Shown: in pieces, positions 1-6,090 of the stretch
How the letters are laid out: the number at the start of each line of letters is the position of its first letter
Position numbering within the stretch: the stretch's first letter is position 1
DNA from: UMGS1766 sp963597355
Lineage (GTDB): Bacteria; Bacillota; Clostridia; Oscillospirales; Oscillospiraceae
NCBI GenBank assembly: GCA_963597355.1
Contig: CAVBPR010000028.1
Span: 1-11,331 of the forward strand
Reading direction: 5' to 3'
Length of the DNA: 11,331 nt
Made by a program: the position numbers and the translations under genes
Notes under the pieces: model-generated
What the model was told of the DNA's origin: nothing
Databases searched by the model: none
What the model saw: only the letters and a program-made list of their open reading frames with translations

Positions 1-2
1 AT

Positions 3-545
3 GCTCACATTCTGGACGAGGATAGAAAGGTCAATGCTCAGAAATTCGAGACAGCCTTCTATGCCAATATCGTTGTTCTCCCTGTCCCGGCAGAGAAGCA
101 AGACCTCGCTTATCTGCCAGACCGTTTTGAAACTGGCGAACGTGTGCAGACACCGAGGGGCAGCTTTCAGGTGACGGCTATGAGCCGGGAGCAGATGGAG
201 GCAGCCGGTTATGGTGTCCACCATATTTCCGATGATGGGAAGTATCTTATCATGGGAAACGGCACCAGGGCCTTTGCCGTGACAGCGGAACAGCCGGAAA
301 AGGACAATCCTCTCCGCACCGCGGAAATGACGCTGGAGGATGACTACGGCATGATTGACGGCGTTATCAATAACGGCAGACGCGGCGAAGAATTAGAAAA
401 AGCCCAGGAGTACGCAGAACGGACAACGCCGGAGAAGCCTTCCATCCGTGAGAGGTTGGAGGACGCAAAACGGGAGTGTGCCGAGCATAAGCCCCTGGAG
501 GGCAAGAAGCCCGGCCGTGATGTGCCGGAGCATGACTGCCTATGA
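3..545 (+). CDS. C-terminal part of a DUF4316-type ICE protein (5' end outside window)
   Basis: The frame is open from position 3 to the TGA at 543-545 (180 codons), so this is the tail of a longer gene; a GTG at 144 is only an internal codon. No catalytic motif is visible. The segment reading EQMEAAGYGVHHISDDGKY, followed by IMGNGTRAFAV, and the later stretch DDYGMIDGVINN resemble the end of DUF4316/YodL-type proteins of Tn1549- and CTn-like conjugative elements, as I remember them. The last 60 residues are charged (E, K, R) and probably flexible. In such elements this domain usually ends a large multidomain protein near the antirestriction/primase genes, but the N-terminal domains cannot be seen here. 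The stop overlaps the next start (ATGA), so the two are probably translationally coupled. Function unknown; most likely a cytoplasmic accessory protein of conjugation. Confidence 0.75.
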   Translation, partial: AHILDEDRKVNAQKFETAFYANIVVLPVPAEKQDLAYLPDRFETGERVQTPRGSFQVTAMSREQMEAAGYGVHHISDDGKYLIMGNGTRAFAVTAEQPEKDNPLRTAEMTLEDDYGMIDGVINNGRRGEELEKAQEYAERTTPEKPSIRERLEDAKRECAEHKPLEGKKPGRDVPEHDCL

Positions 546-739
546 GCCGAAGTAAAAAATGGCGGCTGGAATGGGCGTTCTTCTTGGGTGAGAACGGCAG
601 GCGGCAGTATAACCATATCTGTAAAAAATGTGTTCACGGCTGCAAGCAGAGTTTCCGGGCGTGTCTGGTCGCTTGTCCGCATTACAGTTCCAAACGGTCT
701 AAAATCTGTCAAGATAGGGGTGGAAAAACCGCAGAATAA
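542..739 (+). CDS. Small cysteine-rich ICE protein (65 aa), possible zinc-binding
   Basis: A 65-residue basic protein whose ATG overlaps the upstream stop as ATGA, indicating translational coupling in the same operon. After an aromatic start (KKWRLEWAFFLGENGRRQYN) it has C27-x2-C30-x3-C34-x6-C41-x3-C45, with H32 inside, then a basic SSKRSK tail and C56. This cysteine spacing suggests a small metal-binding knuckle. I recall similar short proteins with the pattern CxKCVHGCKQSFRA in Clostridia conjugative elements, annotated only as hypothetical, so the reading frame is believable. Its role is unknown; a nucleic-acid-binding or regulatory role is an inference from the basic, cysteine-rich composition. 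A terminator lies 110 bases after the stop, so it is probably the last gene of the operon. Confidence 0.7.
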   Translation: MSRSKKWRLEWAFFLGENGRRQYNHICKKCVHGCKQSFRACLVACPHYSSKRSKICQDRGGKTAE

Positions 740-849
740 TTCCCGGTATCCGTATTTTCAAAGGGAGCCTTTATGATTTCTCATGTGTTGGTCTGCTTGC
801 TGGCACATAGAGAAAAAGCTCAATTTCAAACACTTTCTGTCACGCAAAA

Positions 850-900
850 CGGGAGTACAGCTTTTCGGTTCGTCCGATTGGCTGTACTCCCGCTTTTTTT
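850..900 (+). terminator. Strong, probably bidirectional intrinsic terminator between convergent genes
   Basis: A perfect 12-base-pair stem (arms 850-861 and 881-892, CGGGAGTACAGC and its complement) encloses a 19-base loop and is followed on the plus strand by CTTTTTTT and more T-rich sequence. On the minus strand the same stem is followed by TTTTGCG, so it may also stop transcription of the convergent BRO-type gene, whose stop codon (899-901) lies in the T-tract. Confidence 0.9.
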
Positions 901-1777
901 ATTTATTTTCGTCATTATCAGGCTTTTCCGTTTCCGCTACACTTTCTATCATGTCAACGACTACGGCATTAAGCTGTGCGGCGTTCTGTGATGTGATGAC
1001 TGGACGCCCGGTATCCTTTTCGATATCCTGTCGAACCTGACCGGCATAGCTGCCGCCACGACGGGCAATCTTCTGACTTTCAGAAAAACCTTCCGGCTGA
1101 TGTGCTTTTGACAGTTCTGTGGTTGTTGCCTCTGCCAGCATATTCAACACAATTTCCATCGTGCTCATATTATCACGAAGGTTTTCTTTTTTCAGACCTT
1201 TCAGCTTCTTATATTGCCGAGTAGTCATGCCGGACCAGGCTTTCGTGATCTCATCTGTGAGAATCGCATACTCTTTGCCTTGCTGTACGCCGCGCTCCTG
1301 CCATTCAGCGGTAAGCTCATTACGGACACGAATAGAAAGAAGTCGCTGATGAATCCAGTCTGTATCATATCCCTTTTTCTGATAGGTCTCTAATGCACGG
1401 TCGATTGCCTGTTCCGGGTCAATCGTTTCTTCGATGCGTTCACGGCCGACCTGAGCAAGCCAGAGTTTGAATGGTTCAGCCTTAGGTGATGGGATGGACT
1501 GAATAATGCGTAAAAGCTGTTCAGCCGTTGCCGCTAACACTTTGCGCTTTTTGCCTGTTGCGCCCATCATTGCTACCTGGGGACAATTTGTCCCCAGGTA
1601 GCTTGCAAGCTGTTCATCACGCTTGCGCATTTTTTTTAGGTAGTCTGTTGGATTAGAGCTATCTGTCAGGACAGCAATAACATCCACAACAGAGAAATAC
1701 CATTCTTCCTGTTCTTCGTCCCATGCGGTGCGTATTTTTCTATCTTCAAAAAGCTGGATGGAATTATTTTCGTCCAT
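899..1777 (-). CDS. BRO-N domain protein (phage antirepressor / DinD-like), 292 aa
   Basis: The N-terminal ~110 residues look like a BRO-N domain (FEDRKIRTAWDEE, WYFSVVDVIAVLTDSSNP, then EQLLRIIQSIPSPKAEPFKLWLAQVG). The C-terminal half (ELTAEWQERGVQQGKEYAIL, ITKAWSGMT, LKKENLRDNM) matches the long BRO/DinD-like family common in Firmicute prophages and ICEs. BRO-N domains are thought to bind DNA and act in phage antirepression; DinD-type relatives are DNA-damage-inducible in enterobacteria. The actual job here is unknown. The ATG at 1777 is chosen over the in-frame TTG at 1786 because AAGGAGG (1787-1793) lies 9 bases upstream of the ATG but directly abuts the TTG. It is the distal gene of the minus-strand mobilisation block, 243 bases from its upstream neighbour, so it may have its own promoter. 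The coding region contains a striking palindrome at 1572-1602. Confidence 0.85.
   Translation of the reverse strand: MDENNSIQLFEDRKIRTAWDEEQEEWYFSVVDVIAVLTDSSNPTDYLKKMRKRDEQLASYLGTNCPQVAMMGATGKKRKVLAATAEQLLRIIQSIPSPKAEPFKLWLAQVGRERIEETIDPEQAIDRALETYQKKGYDTDWIHQRLLSIRVRNELTAEWQERGVQQGKEYAILTDEITKAWSGMTTRQYKKLKGLKKENLRDNMSTMEIVLNMLAEATTTELSKAHQPEGFSESQKIARRGGSYAGQVRQDIEKDTGRPVITSQNAAQLNAVVVDMIESVAETEKPDNDENK
1572..1602. repeat. 31-bp near-perfect palindrome inside the BRO-type gene
   Basis: Arms GCTACCTGGGGACAA (1572-1586) and TTGTCCCCAGGTAGC (1588-1602) are perfect reverse complements around one T. On the coding strand the repeat encodes SYLGTNCPQVA. It could be an operator for a dimeric protein, a hairpin in the mRNA or single-stranded DNA, or a by-product of the peptide's codons. 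Confidence 0.9.
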
Positions 1778-1875
1778 GCGCTTCAACCTCCTTAGAGTAT
1801 GTATTTCAATTTTAACATGAATGGGGTTCTATTTCTATAAGAGAAGTAAATTTCGTCGCAGTAGGCGTTGTGGGA

Positions 1876-2010
1876 ATGTGCGTAAACTGCCAGGATTGTG
1901 AGGCTGTGGGAAAGCTGTTTGCAGACCTGCGGGAAAAGGCGTGTCTTTTTCCATCAGGCTGTGAATGGATTTTCCATCGGCACGAGCGGCAGTTTTCCAT
2001 ATTTCCATGA
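1876..2010 (+). CDS. Doubtful small cysteine-rich ORF (44 aa)
   Basis: In the 243-base space between the BRO-type gene and the DUF6050-type gene, a plus-strand ORF runs from ATG 1876 to TGA 2008-2010. It encodes a 44-residue peptide starting MCVNCQDCEAVGKLFADLR, with C2, C5 and C8 spaced CxxCxxC, then C23 and C29. The frame stays open upstream to 1816. The composition is protein-like, but there is no good ribosome binding site, and its direction opposes both neighbours. A minus-strand ORF of 57 codons (ATG at 2008, stop near 1837) overlaps it and is less protein-like near its end. This may be a remnant of a gene broken by rearrangement, a genuine small zinc-knuckle protein, or chance. Apart from this, I see nothing in the 1778-2020 gap. 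Confidence 0.25.
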   Translation: MCVNCQDCEAVGKLFADLREKACLFPSGCEWIFHRHERQFSIFP

Positions 2011-2020
2011 CGCAAGAAAA

Positions 2021-2353
2021 TCATCCAGCGATTAGTCGGTACACCGTCAGCGGCACATACCACGCTGCCACGATCAGCCGCCACGCCAGAATGAAACCAC
2101 CGATCACACCACCGATAATAAAGTTCAATGCAAACAGGGCGATCCCTCCACCCAGGGAACCGCCGCCCGGCACGATCCAGAGGCACATCCGATGGAGTCC
2201 AAACGGCAACCCGCAGAGTATCCAGAGCCCTACATAGTCAAGCTCTCCGTTCTTCACGCAGGCGGATTTGAAGATACAGTACAGAATCAGTGCCACGGTC
2301 ACGGGCAATACGCTTTTGAAGAAAAATGCTTTGATTGCTTCGCTTCTTGTCAT
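2021..2353 (-). CDS. DUF6050-type small membrane protein (110 aa)
   Basis: A hydrophobic 110-residue protein with about three membrane segments: near residues 12-28 (VLPVTVALILYCIFK), 40-60 (VGLWILCGLPFGLHRM) and 65-100 (ALFALNFIIGGVIGGFILAW, then a segment ending YVPLTVYRLI). A glycine-rich turn (VPGGGSLGGG) separates the last two. I recognise this as a family often annotated DUF6050 in Clostridia mobile elements; its function is unknown. The ATG at 2353 is chosen over the upstream in-frame ATG at 2380 because GGAGG (2362-2366) sits 8 bases before it. The relaxase stop lies 71 bases upstream on the same strand, so it is probably co-transcribed with mobC and the relaxase. A role at the membrane in mobilisation is possible but purely positional inference. 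Confidence 0.75.
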   Translation of the reverse strand: MTRSEAIKAFFFKSVLPVTVALILYCIFKSACVKNGELDYVGLWILCGLPFGLHRMCLWIVPGGGSLGGGIALFALNFIIGGVIGGFILAWRLIVAAWYVPLTVYRLIAG

Positions 2354-2424
2354 CGGTAAAACCTCCTTCCGCAATTCCATTATACAGAATGCCGGGAGCT
2401 GCGCCCAGCGCCTTTCAAAGAAAA

Positions 2425-3768
2425 TTATTCAAGTTCATGCCGCCGCTGTTGTTCCTGTTCCTTTGGAACGGCCAGCAGCGCATCCACATTCTGCTTGACG
2501 GTATCGTATTCCTGGGCTTCGGTTCTTGCAGCTTTGTACTCCGCAAGGAGCTGTTCCTTTTCTGTGGTGAGATTGGCAAGCTCCGTTTTCATGCTTTCCG
2601 TTGTCGGCAGCGGCACAGCCCCCAGCCGCTTCAATTCTCTGGCGGCCGCTTCAAAAAGGATGATCTCACTCTCATGTCCCCGCAGGAACTTTTCTTTATC
2701 ATTCGATTTACGGTATCGGTCATAAAGTGGCTTTAGCTGGCGGTAAGTGCCGGCGTGCTTCATCACAAGGGCAAGTTCGGCACTTCTGCTTTCTATCCGC
2801 TTGATCTCTGCATGAGCGGTATCCCTGTGTGCGAATACTGCGGTTAATTTACTTTCCAGTTCTCCATAACTGCTTATCCCGTGTTCGGTCAGGAAATTCA
2901 TGGTCTTGGCGGCCTGTTTCAGATTGTTCAACTTCGCCCAATGGGTGAAGCCTGCGCTCTGCTGCGCCTTGATGTTATTCTGGATATCAATGAGCAGGCT
3001 GATCTTTCCATTCTGCTGTTTCGGCTGGTGGGAAGGTCTGGAACGTCCGGCGATTCGGGCGGCAATGGCTTCTTCGGTGTAGTCCACACCTAGCGTTTTC
3101 AAACGGGTGAACCGTTCCTGATCTGGCGCTCTGGCGGAGATATATTTGCCCCGTTTGATCTCATAGCCTTCTCTCTGCAGGCGGCGGAGCAGTTCTTCTA
3201 AATCGGAACAGGCTGGCAGGAGCCGGTCGATGGCAGCTTTCAGCTTTGCCTTATAGCTGGTGCCGTTCTGCGTGGCCTGATGTTCAATATAGCTCTTGCC
3301 CTTGTCCTGTCCTGGGATGATGACGGATAGACCGTGTTCTTTACAAAGCCGGTCCGAAGTGCGGCGGATATAGTGATAACTCCGCTTGTTGGAATGATAG
3401 TGCTTGTGATCCGCAAAGCTGACCGCATTGAAAATCAGGTGGTTATGAACATGATCTTTGTCTATGTGAGTGGTAAGTACAAACTCGTACTTGCCGCCCA
3501 GGATTTCTTTTGCAAGCTCCATGCCGATCTCATGGGCCTGTTCCGGCGTGATCTCCCCAGGCTGAAAGGCTTGGATCAGGTGACGGCCCAGGTTCGTTCC
3601 CTTGTCGATGGCATGGCGGCGGGTCCAGGCAAATTCGATATCCGCAGTTTCGGCGGCGCAACCATAGGAAGAAACAAGCAGCTTTCCGTCCGTCTTTTCC
3701 GGGTTGCAGATATAGTCAATGGCTGCTTTCAGCGTTGACTTGATAGGATGTGTCTTTGTAACTGCCAT
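2425..3768 (-). CDS. Relaxase / mobilisation nuclease (MOBP type), 447 aa
   Basis: This enzyme would nick one strand at oriT, stay covalently attached through a tyrosine and lead the strand into the recipient. The N-terminal domain (about residues 1-200) has the relaxase signatures: Y19 in AIDYICNPEKT is the likely catalytic tyrosine, HLIQAFQPGEIT (63-74) is motif II, and H101, H106, H108 and H110 in HIDKDHVHNH form the metal-binding histidine cluster. The remainder, especially residues 290-447, is rich in E, K, Q and L and probably coiled coil; the chain ends in EQEQQRRHELE. The length is normal for stand-alone relaxases of this type in Firmicute ICEs, and no key residue is missing. Its ATG lies inside the end of mobC (40-base overlap), indicating coupled translation. 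It probably works with MobC and the element's coupling protein, which is not in the window. Confidence 0.93.
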   Translation of the reverse strand: MAVTKTHPIKSTLKAAIDYICNPEKTDGKLLVSSYGCAAETADIEFAWTRRHAIDKGTNLGRHLIQAFQPGEITPEQAHEIGMELAKEILGGKYEFVLTTHIDKDHVHNHLIFNAVSFADHKHYHSNKRSYHYIRRTSDRLCKEHGLSVIIPGQDKGKSYIEHQATQNGTSYKAKLKAAIDRLLPACSDLEELLRRLQREGYEIKRGKYISARAPDQERFTRLKTLGVDYTEEAIAARIAGRSRPSHQPKQQNGKISLLIDIQNNIKAQQSAGFTHWAKLNNLKQAAKTMNFLTEHGISSYGELESKLTAVFAHRDTAHAEIKRIESRSAELALVMKHAGTYRQLKPLYDRYRKSNDKEKFLRGHESEIILFEAAARELKRLGAVPLPTTESMKTELANLTTEKEQLLAEYKAARTEAQEYDTVKQNVDALLAVPKEQEQQRRHELE

Positions 3769-4058
3769 ATCTCGTCCAGCCTTTCCCGTATCTCGTCCAT
3801 GTCGGCCCGATACGCAGGACCTCCGGCGTTGATCCGCTTGGCAATCTGGTTGATGTTCCGACCAATAGCGGAAAGCTCTTTGGTAAATGCCTTGATATCT
3901 GCGGTGTCCGTATAGATGATATATCCGTCAATCGCCATCTTTCGGAGGTAGGCACCATATCTGCGTGTGGGGAGCTGGCTCATTTTCTCGTCTATGAGCC
4001 GTTTTTCATCCTCCGTAACATAGAATTTCATTTGGATATTCCGTTTTCGATTTGCCAT
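3729..4058 (-). CDS. mobC: MobC-family relaxosome accessory protein (109 aa)
   Basis: A small basic DNA-binding protein expected to bind oriT and help the relaxase open and nick it. The N-terminal part (MANRKRNIQMKFYVTEDEK) looks like the start of a ribbon-helix-helix fold; the C-terminal part (ELSAIGRNINQIAKRINAGG, then EIRERLDEIWQLQR) carries the characteristic IGxNINQIAxR segment of the MobC family (PF05713). The ATG at 4058 is chosen over an upstream in-frame ATG (4151) because GGAGG at 4065-4069 lies 6 bases before it; the longer form would also run through the repeats of the candidate oriT. It overlaps the relaxase start by 40 bases. The order mobC-relaxase downstream of an oriT-like region is the usual one for MOBP systems. 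Confidence 0.9.
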   Translation of the reverse strand: MANRKRNIQMKFYVTEDEKRLIDEKMSQLPTRRYGAYLRKMAIDGYIIYTDTADIKAFTKELSAIGRNINQIAKRINAGGPAYRADMDEIRERLDEIWQLQRHILSSQR

Positions 4059-4073
4059 GCGCCGCCTCCGTTC

Positions 4074-4102
4074 TTTATAAGGGTTTGGGACTATCCCAAC
4101 AA
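4074..4102 (-). promoter_or_regulatory. Possible mobC promoter overlapped by an inverted repeat
   Basis: On the minus strand TTGTTG (4102-4097) and TATAAA (4079-4074) are separated by 17 bases, upstream of mobC. The inverted repeat TTGGGA-CTA-TCCCAA (4085-4099) covers the spacer and touches the -35 element, so MobC or the relaxase could repress its own operon there. One problem is that a start site about 7 bases after the -10 would fall inside the mobC ribosome binding site, so the true promoter may lie further upstream. Confidence 0.3.
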
Positions 4103-4200
4103 GCAGTTTTGAATTTTTGGGCAAGGGACCTGAAAATCTCAAAATTCGCAAGCGGGTACTCGCTTGCTGTGCTTGCTACCGTAACCCTACCCTCGTATTC
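4081..4200. other. Candidate origin of transfer (oriT)
   Basis: A noncoding, AT-rich stretch directly upstream of mobC packed with short repeats. These are the inverted repeats TTGGGA/TCCCAA (4085-4090, 4094-4099), GAATTTT/AAAATTC (4111-4117, 4141-4147) and GCAAGCG/CGCTTGC (4148-4154, 4161-4167), and the direct repeat GCTTGCT (4162-4168 and 4171-4177). MOBP oriT sites typically lie here, with an inverted repeat next to the nick site. I place the nick most likely just beside the GCAAGCG hairpin, in the TGCTTGCTACCGTAACCC area, but the exact position is a guess. The rest of this gap (4201-4260) shows nothing recognisable. Confidence 0.55.
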
Positions 4201-4261
4201 TCCCTCTACTAATACTACAATTTGAAACGGAGATTTTGGCCGACTTACTGCAAAGAAAGCT

Positions 4262-4306
4262 AAAGAAAGGCGGTATTATTGCCTTTAACAGGTGATAATA
4301 CCGCCT
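4262..4306 (-). terminator. Intrinsic terminator of the AraC-type regulator gene
   Basis: A perfect 12-base-pair stem (4268-4279 and 4295-4306, AGGCGGTATTAT and its complement) with a 15-base loop begins 6 bases after the regulator's stop codon. On the minus strand it is followed by the T-rich run TTCTTTAGCTTTCTTTGC. It separates the cargo from the oriT/mob region. Confidence 0.85.
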
Positions 4307-4312
4307 CTACGC

Positions 4313-5305
4313 TTATATGTTTTCCAAATTCTTTGACCGCCGGTATTCCAATGGCGATAGGCCGAATTGTTTTTTGAAAACTGATGCAAATTTGCTTTGA
4401 TTCATATAGCCGACCAACTCTGCTATTTCTGCAACGGACAATCTTGCAGAAGTCAGTAACTCTGCAGCTTTTTTCATTCGGACTTCCCGTAGATAGATGG
4501 AAATATTTTGACCAAAAACGCCACGAAAATAGTTTTTTAAGCTGGTTTCGCTGACAGAAAACTGAGCTGCCAATTCCCATGCAGGATGATGTTGCCGCAA
4601 ATCGGAAGTGATAATTTTTTCAACACGTTTTGCTATATCTACCTGTGTTTCAGTAAAAAATGTGCAGGCTTGCGATGGGGGGATATTGTTAAGATTTTGT
4701 AGTAATGAAAATAGAGCCAGAACATAGATCTTCATTTGAGAAATCGAAAACGGAGGCGCAATATCAAAAAGTTCCCAGAGCTTAATCAATATTTCTTCAA
4801 CTTCAGGAGTAACTGCTGAGATATAAGTGTTATCGTTTGGGCAAAAAAGTTCAATGATTTTAGGGATGTCTATGCCAAACTCTTTTTGTATCCATGTACT
4901 CTCTGTTGCCAGTGTATTAGTATCAACAAAAAGCTCCATTCCCTCATAGATACGGCGAGGATAGACATATTGCTTTTGGGCAAAACACTCCGTGAGAGAA
5001 ATATCTCCATCTTTCACATATACAAAGTTTCCGTTATTCAAGATAATCTCGCAACGACCAGTCACGCAATAGTTTAGGAGCAAAGGCCCTTTTTTAATGA
5101 AACTATCTTCACCCAAATTTGGAGCTGCCCATGTCGGAGAATTTATAAAAATATACGCAATAGTAAGTCCGGGGAAAAGTTGAAAAAATGTCATAGACCC
5201 TTTTCCTTCCTTAGTTTTCATAAGTAGTTCTGCGTTGAACTCGCTACGTTTTATTGAAACGCCGGGAATTTCAATACATTTTCTAATAATATCATCAATC
5301 TTCAT
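4313..5305 (-). CDS. AraC-family transcriptional regulator, PchR/YbtA-like (330 aa)
   Basis: Probable activator of the divergent transport operon. Residues ~240-325 form the double helix-turn-helix AraC domain. The first helix-turn-helix is AWELAAQFSVSETSLKNYF; the second is SVAEIAELVGYMNQSKFASV, with the family's closing FKKQFGLSPLEYRR. The linker RGVFGQNISIYLREVRMKKA resembles the FRxVFGxxxxxYLRExR pattern I associate with PchR and YbtA, which sense siderophores. The N-terminal ~200 residues would be the ligand-sensing domain; no motif there fixes the ligand. The length fits full-size PchR-like proteins. The ATG at 5305 follows AGGAG (5312-5316) by 6 bases. The gene is clearly more AT-rich than its neighbours (about 35% GC in 4801-4860 against 65% in 9421-9480), suggesting a different origin or separate acquisition. 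Confidence 0.9.
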   Translation of the reverse strand: MKIDDIIRKCIEIPGVSIKRSEFNAELLMKTKEGKGSMTFFQLFPGLTIAYIFINSPTWAAPNLGEDSFIKKGPLLLNYCVTGRCEIILNNGNFVYVKDGDISLTECFAQKQYVYPRRIYEGMELFVDTNTLATESTWIQKEFGIDIPKIIELFCPNDNTYISAVTPEVEEILIKLWELFDIAPPFSISQMKIYVLALFSLLQNLNNIPPSQACTFFTETQVDIAKRVEKIITSDLRQHHPAWELAAQFSVSETSLKNYFRGVFGQNISIYLREVRMKKAAELLTSARLSVAEIAELVGYMNQSKFASVFKKQFGLSPLEYRRSKNLENI

Positions 5306-5354
5306 TTTTAACTCCTGTCGATTTGTCTGGCTTATTGCCCTTGATTTTAATCAT

Positions 5355-5383
5355 ATTATAGAATTGTAAGCGAAGTCAGTCAA
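5355..5383 (-). promoter_or_regulatory. Consensus sigma-A promoter of the AraC-type regulator
   Basis: On the minus strand TTGACT (5383-5378) and a perfect TATAAT (5360-5355) are separated by exactly 17 bases. They lie about 50 bases upstream of the regulator's ATG. Such a strong match suggests the regulator is made constitutively. Confidence 0.85.
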
Positions 5384-5400
5384 TAAAAAAACTCATTGCT

Positions 5401-5481
5401 GTTTGGAGCTAAAAAGATGATTGGTTGTAGAGAGCTACTGTCAACTATGGTATCTTATAGAGAGGTTAGAAAACGCTAACC
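5401..5481 (+). promoter_or_regulatory. Control region of the transport operon, with a possible operator repeat
   Basis: This is the intergenic side facing the transport operon. TATCTT (5451-5456) is a possible -10, but no proper -35 lies 16-18 bases upstream, as expected for an activator-dependent promoter. GAGCTA occurs twice in direct orientation (5406-5411 and 5432-5437, 26 bases apart), candidate half-sites for the AraC-type protein. GGTTAG (5464-5469) and CTAACC (5476-5481) form a perfect inverted repeat just downstream of the -10, possibly an operator or a leader hairpin, ending 11 bases before the GGAGG of the first gene. All functional assignments are inferred. Confidence 0.4.
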
Positions 5482-5505
5482 AGCAAATGAATGGAGGTAT
5501 TCGTT

Positions 5506-6090
5506 ATGAGTAACAAGTTACAAGCAAAAGACCTGATTAACCTCGGCCTGTTCACCGTTCTCTACTTTGTGATTGGCTGCTGTGTCGCCATTCCCGTCGG
5601 CTTTGTACCTATCTTTTTGCCGATCCTCGGAGCATTGTGGTCTTTGATTACCGGCATCCCGTTCATGCTGTTCCTGACCAGAGTTAAAAAATTCGGCATG
5701 GTTACAATTATGGGAATTTTAAGCGGCCTGCTGATGGGGCTGACTGGCATGGGATTTTGGGGCGTACCGATGGGCGTGATTTTTGGGCTGCTGGGAGATC
5801 TGATCTTGAAATCCGGCGGTTATAAAAGCGCCAAGAAGAGCCTGATCGGGTATGCGGTGTTCAGCCTTTGGATGGTTGGTACATATATCCCCATGTATTT
5901 CATGGTTGAGGATTCCTGGGCCAGTTTTGCGGCCAGCTTTGGTGAGGAATACGCTGACAGGGTAATGGCTGTTATGCCTATGTGGAGCATTATTCTGGTA
6001 ATCGCCGGAATCTTCATTTTTGCGATCCTGGGCGGACTTTTAGGTAAGGCGCTTCTGAAAAAGCATTTTGCTAAAGCGGGCATTGTGTGA
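5506..6090 (+). CDS. ECF transporter substrate-binding membrane protein (S component, MptD/TIGR02185 type), 194 aa
   Basis: The S component binds the substrate in the membrane and hands it to the EcfT-EcfA module encoded by the next two genes. The sequence is mostly hydrophobic, with about six membrane segments. Recognisable stretches are LINLGLFTVLYFVIGCC near the start, a second helix with IPVGFVPIFLPILGALW, the glycine-rich GILSGLLMGLTGMGFWGVP, GLLGDLILKSGGYKS in the middle and IILVIAGIFIFAILGGLLG near the end, followed by a basic tail. This pattern fits the MptD/Trep_Strep (TIGR02185) family, whose usual length is about 190 residues. The ATG at 5506 is preferred to the in-frame ATG at 5491 because the latter overlaps GGAGG (5493-5497), which lies 8 bases before 5506. 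Its stop overlaps the EcfT start (TGATG). The substrate is not shown by the sequence; neighbours point towards iron, heme or a metallophore. Confidence 0.85.
   Translation: MSNKLQAKDLINLGLFTVLYFVIGCCVAIPVGFVPIFLPILGALWSLITGIPFMLFLTRVKKFGMVTIMGILSGLLMGLTGMGFWGVPMGVIFGLLGDLILKSGGYKSAKKSLIGYAVFSLWMVGTYIPMYFMVEDSWASFAASFGEEYADRVMAVMPMWSIILVIAGIFIFAILGGLLGKALLKKHFAKAGIV

Noticed and set aside
344..712. Minus-strand ORF opposite the DUF4316-type and cysteine-rich genes
   Set aside because: A shadow of two coupled plus-strand genes with believable protein sequence; no ribosome binding site.
773..1040. Two overlapping plus-strand ORFs starting near 773-783
   Set aside because: They run through the terminator hairpin and into the antisense of the BRO-type gene, and their sequences are not protein-like.
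1812..2186. Minus-strand ORF of 124 codons
   Set aside because: It overlaps the DUF6050-type membrane gene in another frame, has an unnatural composition rich in R, W, S and T, and lacks a ribosome binding site.
4059..4151. Longer N-terminus for MobC
   Set aside because: It would translate the inverted repeats upstream of the GGAGG; the 109-residue form matches the family start.
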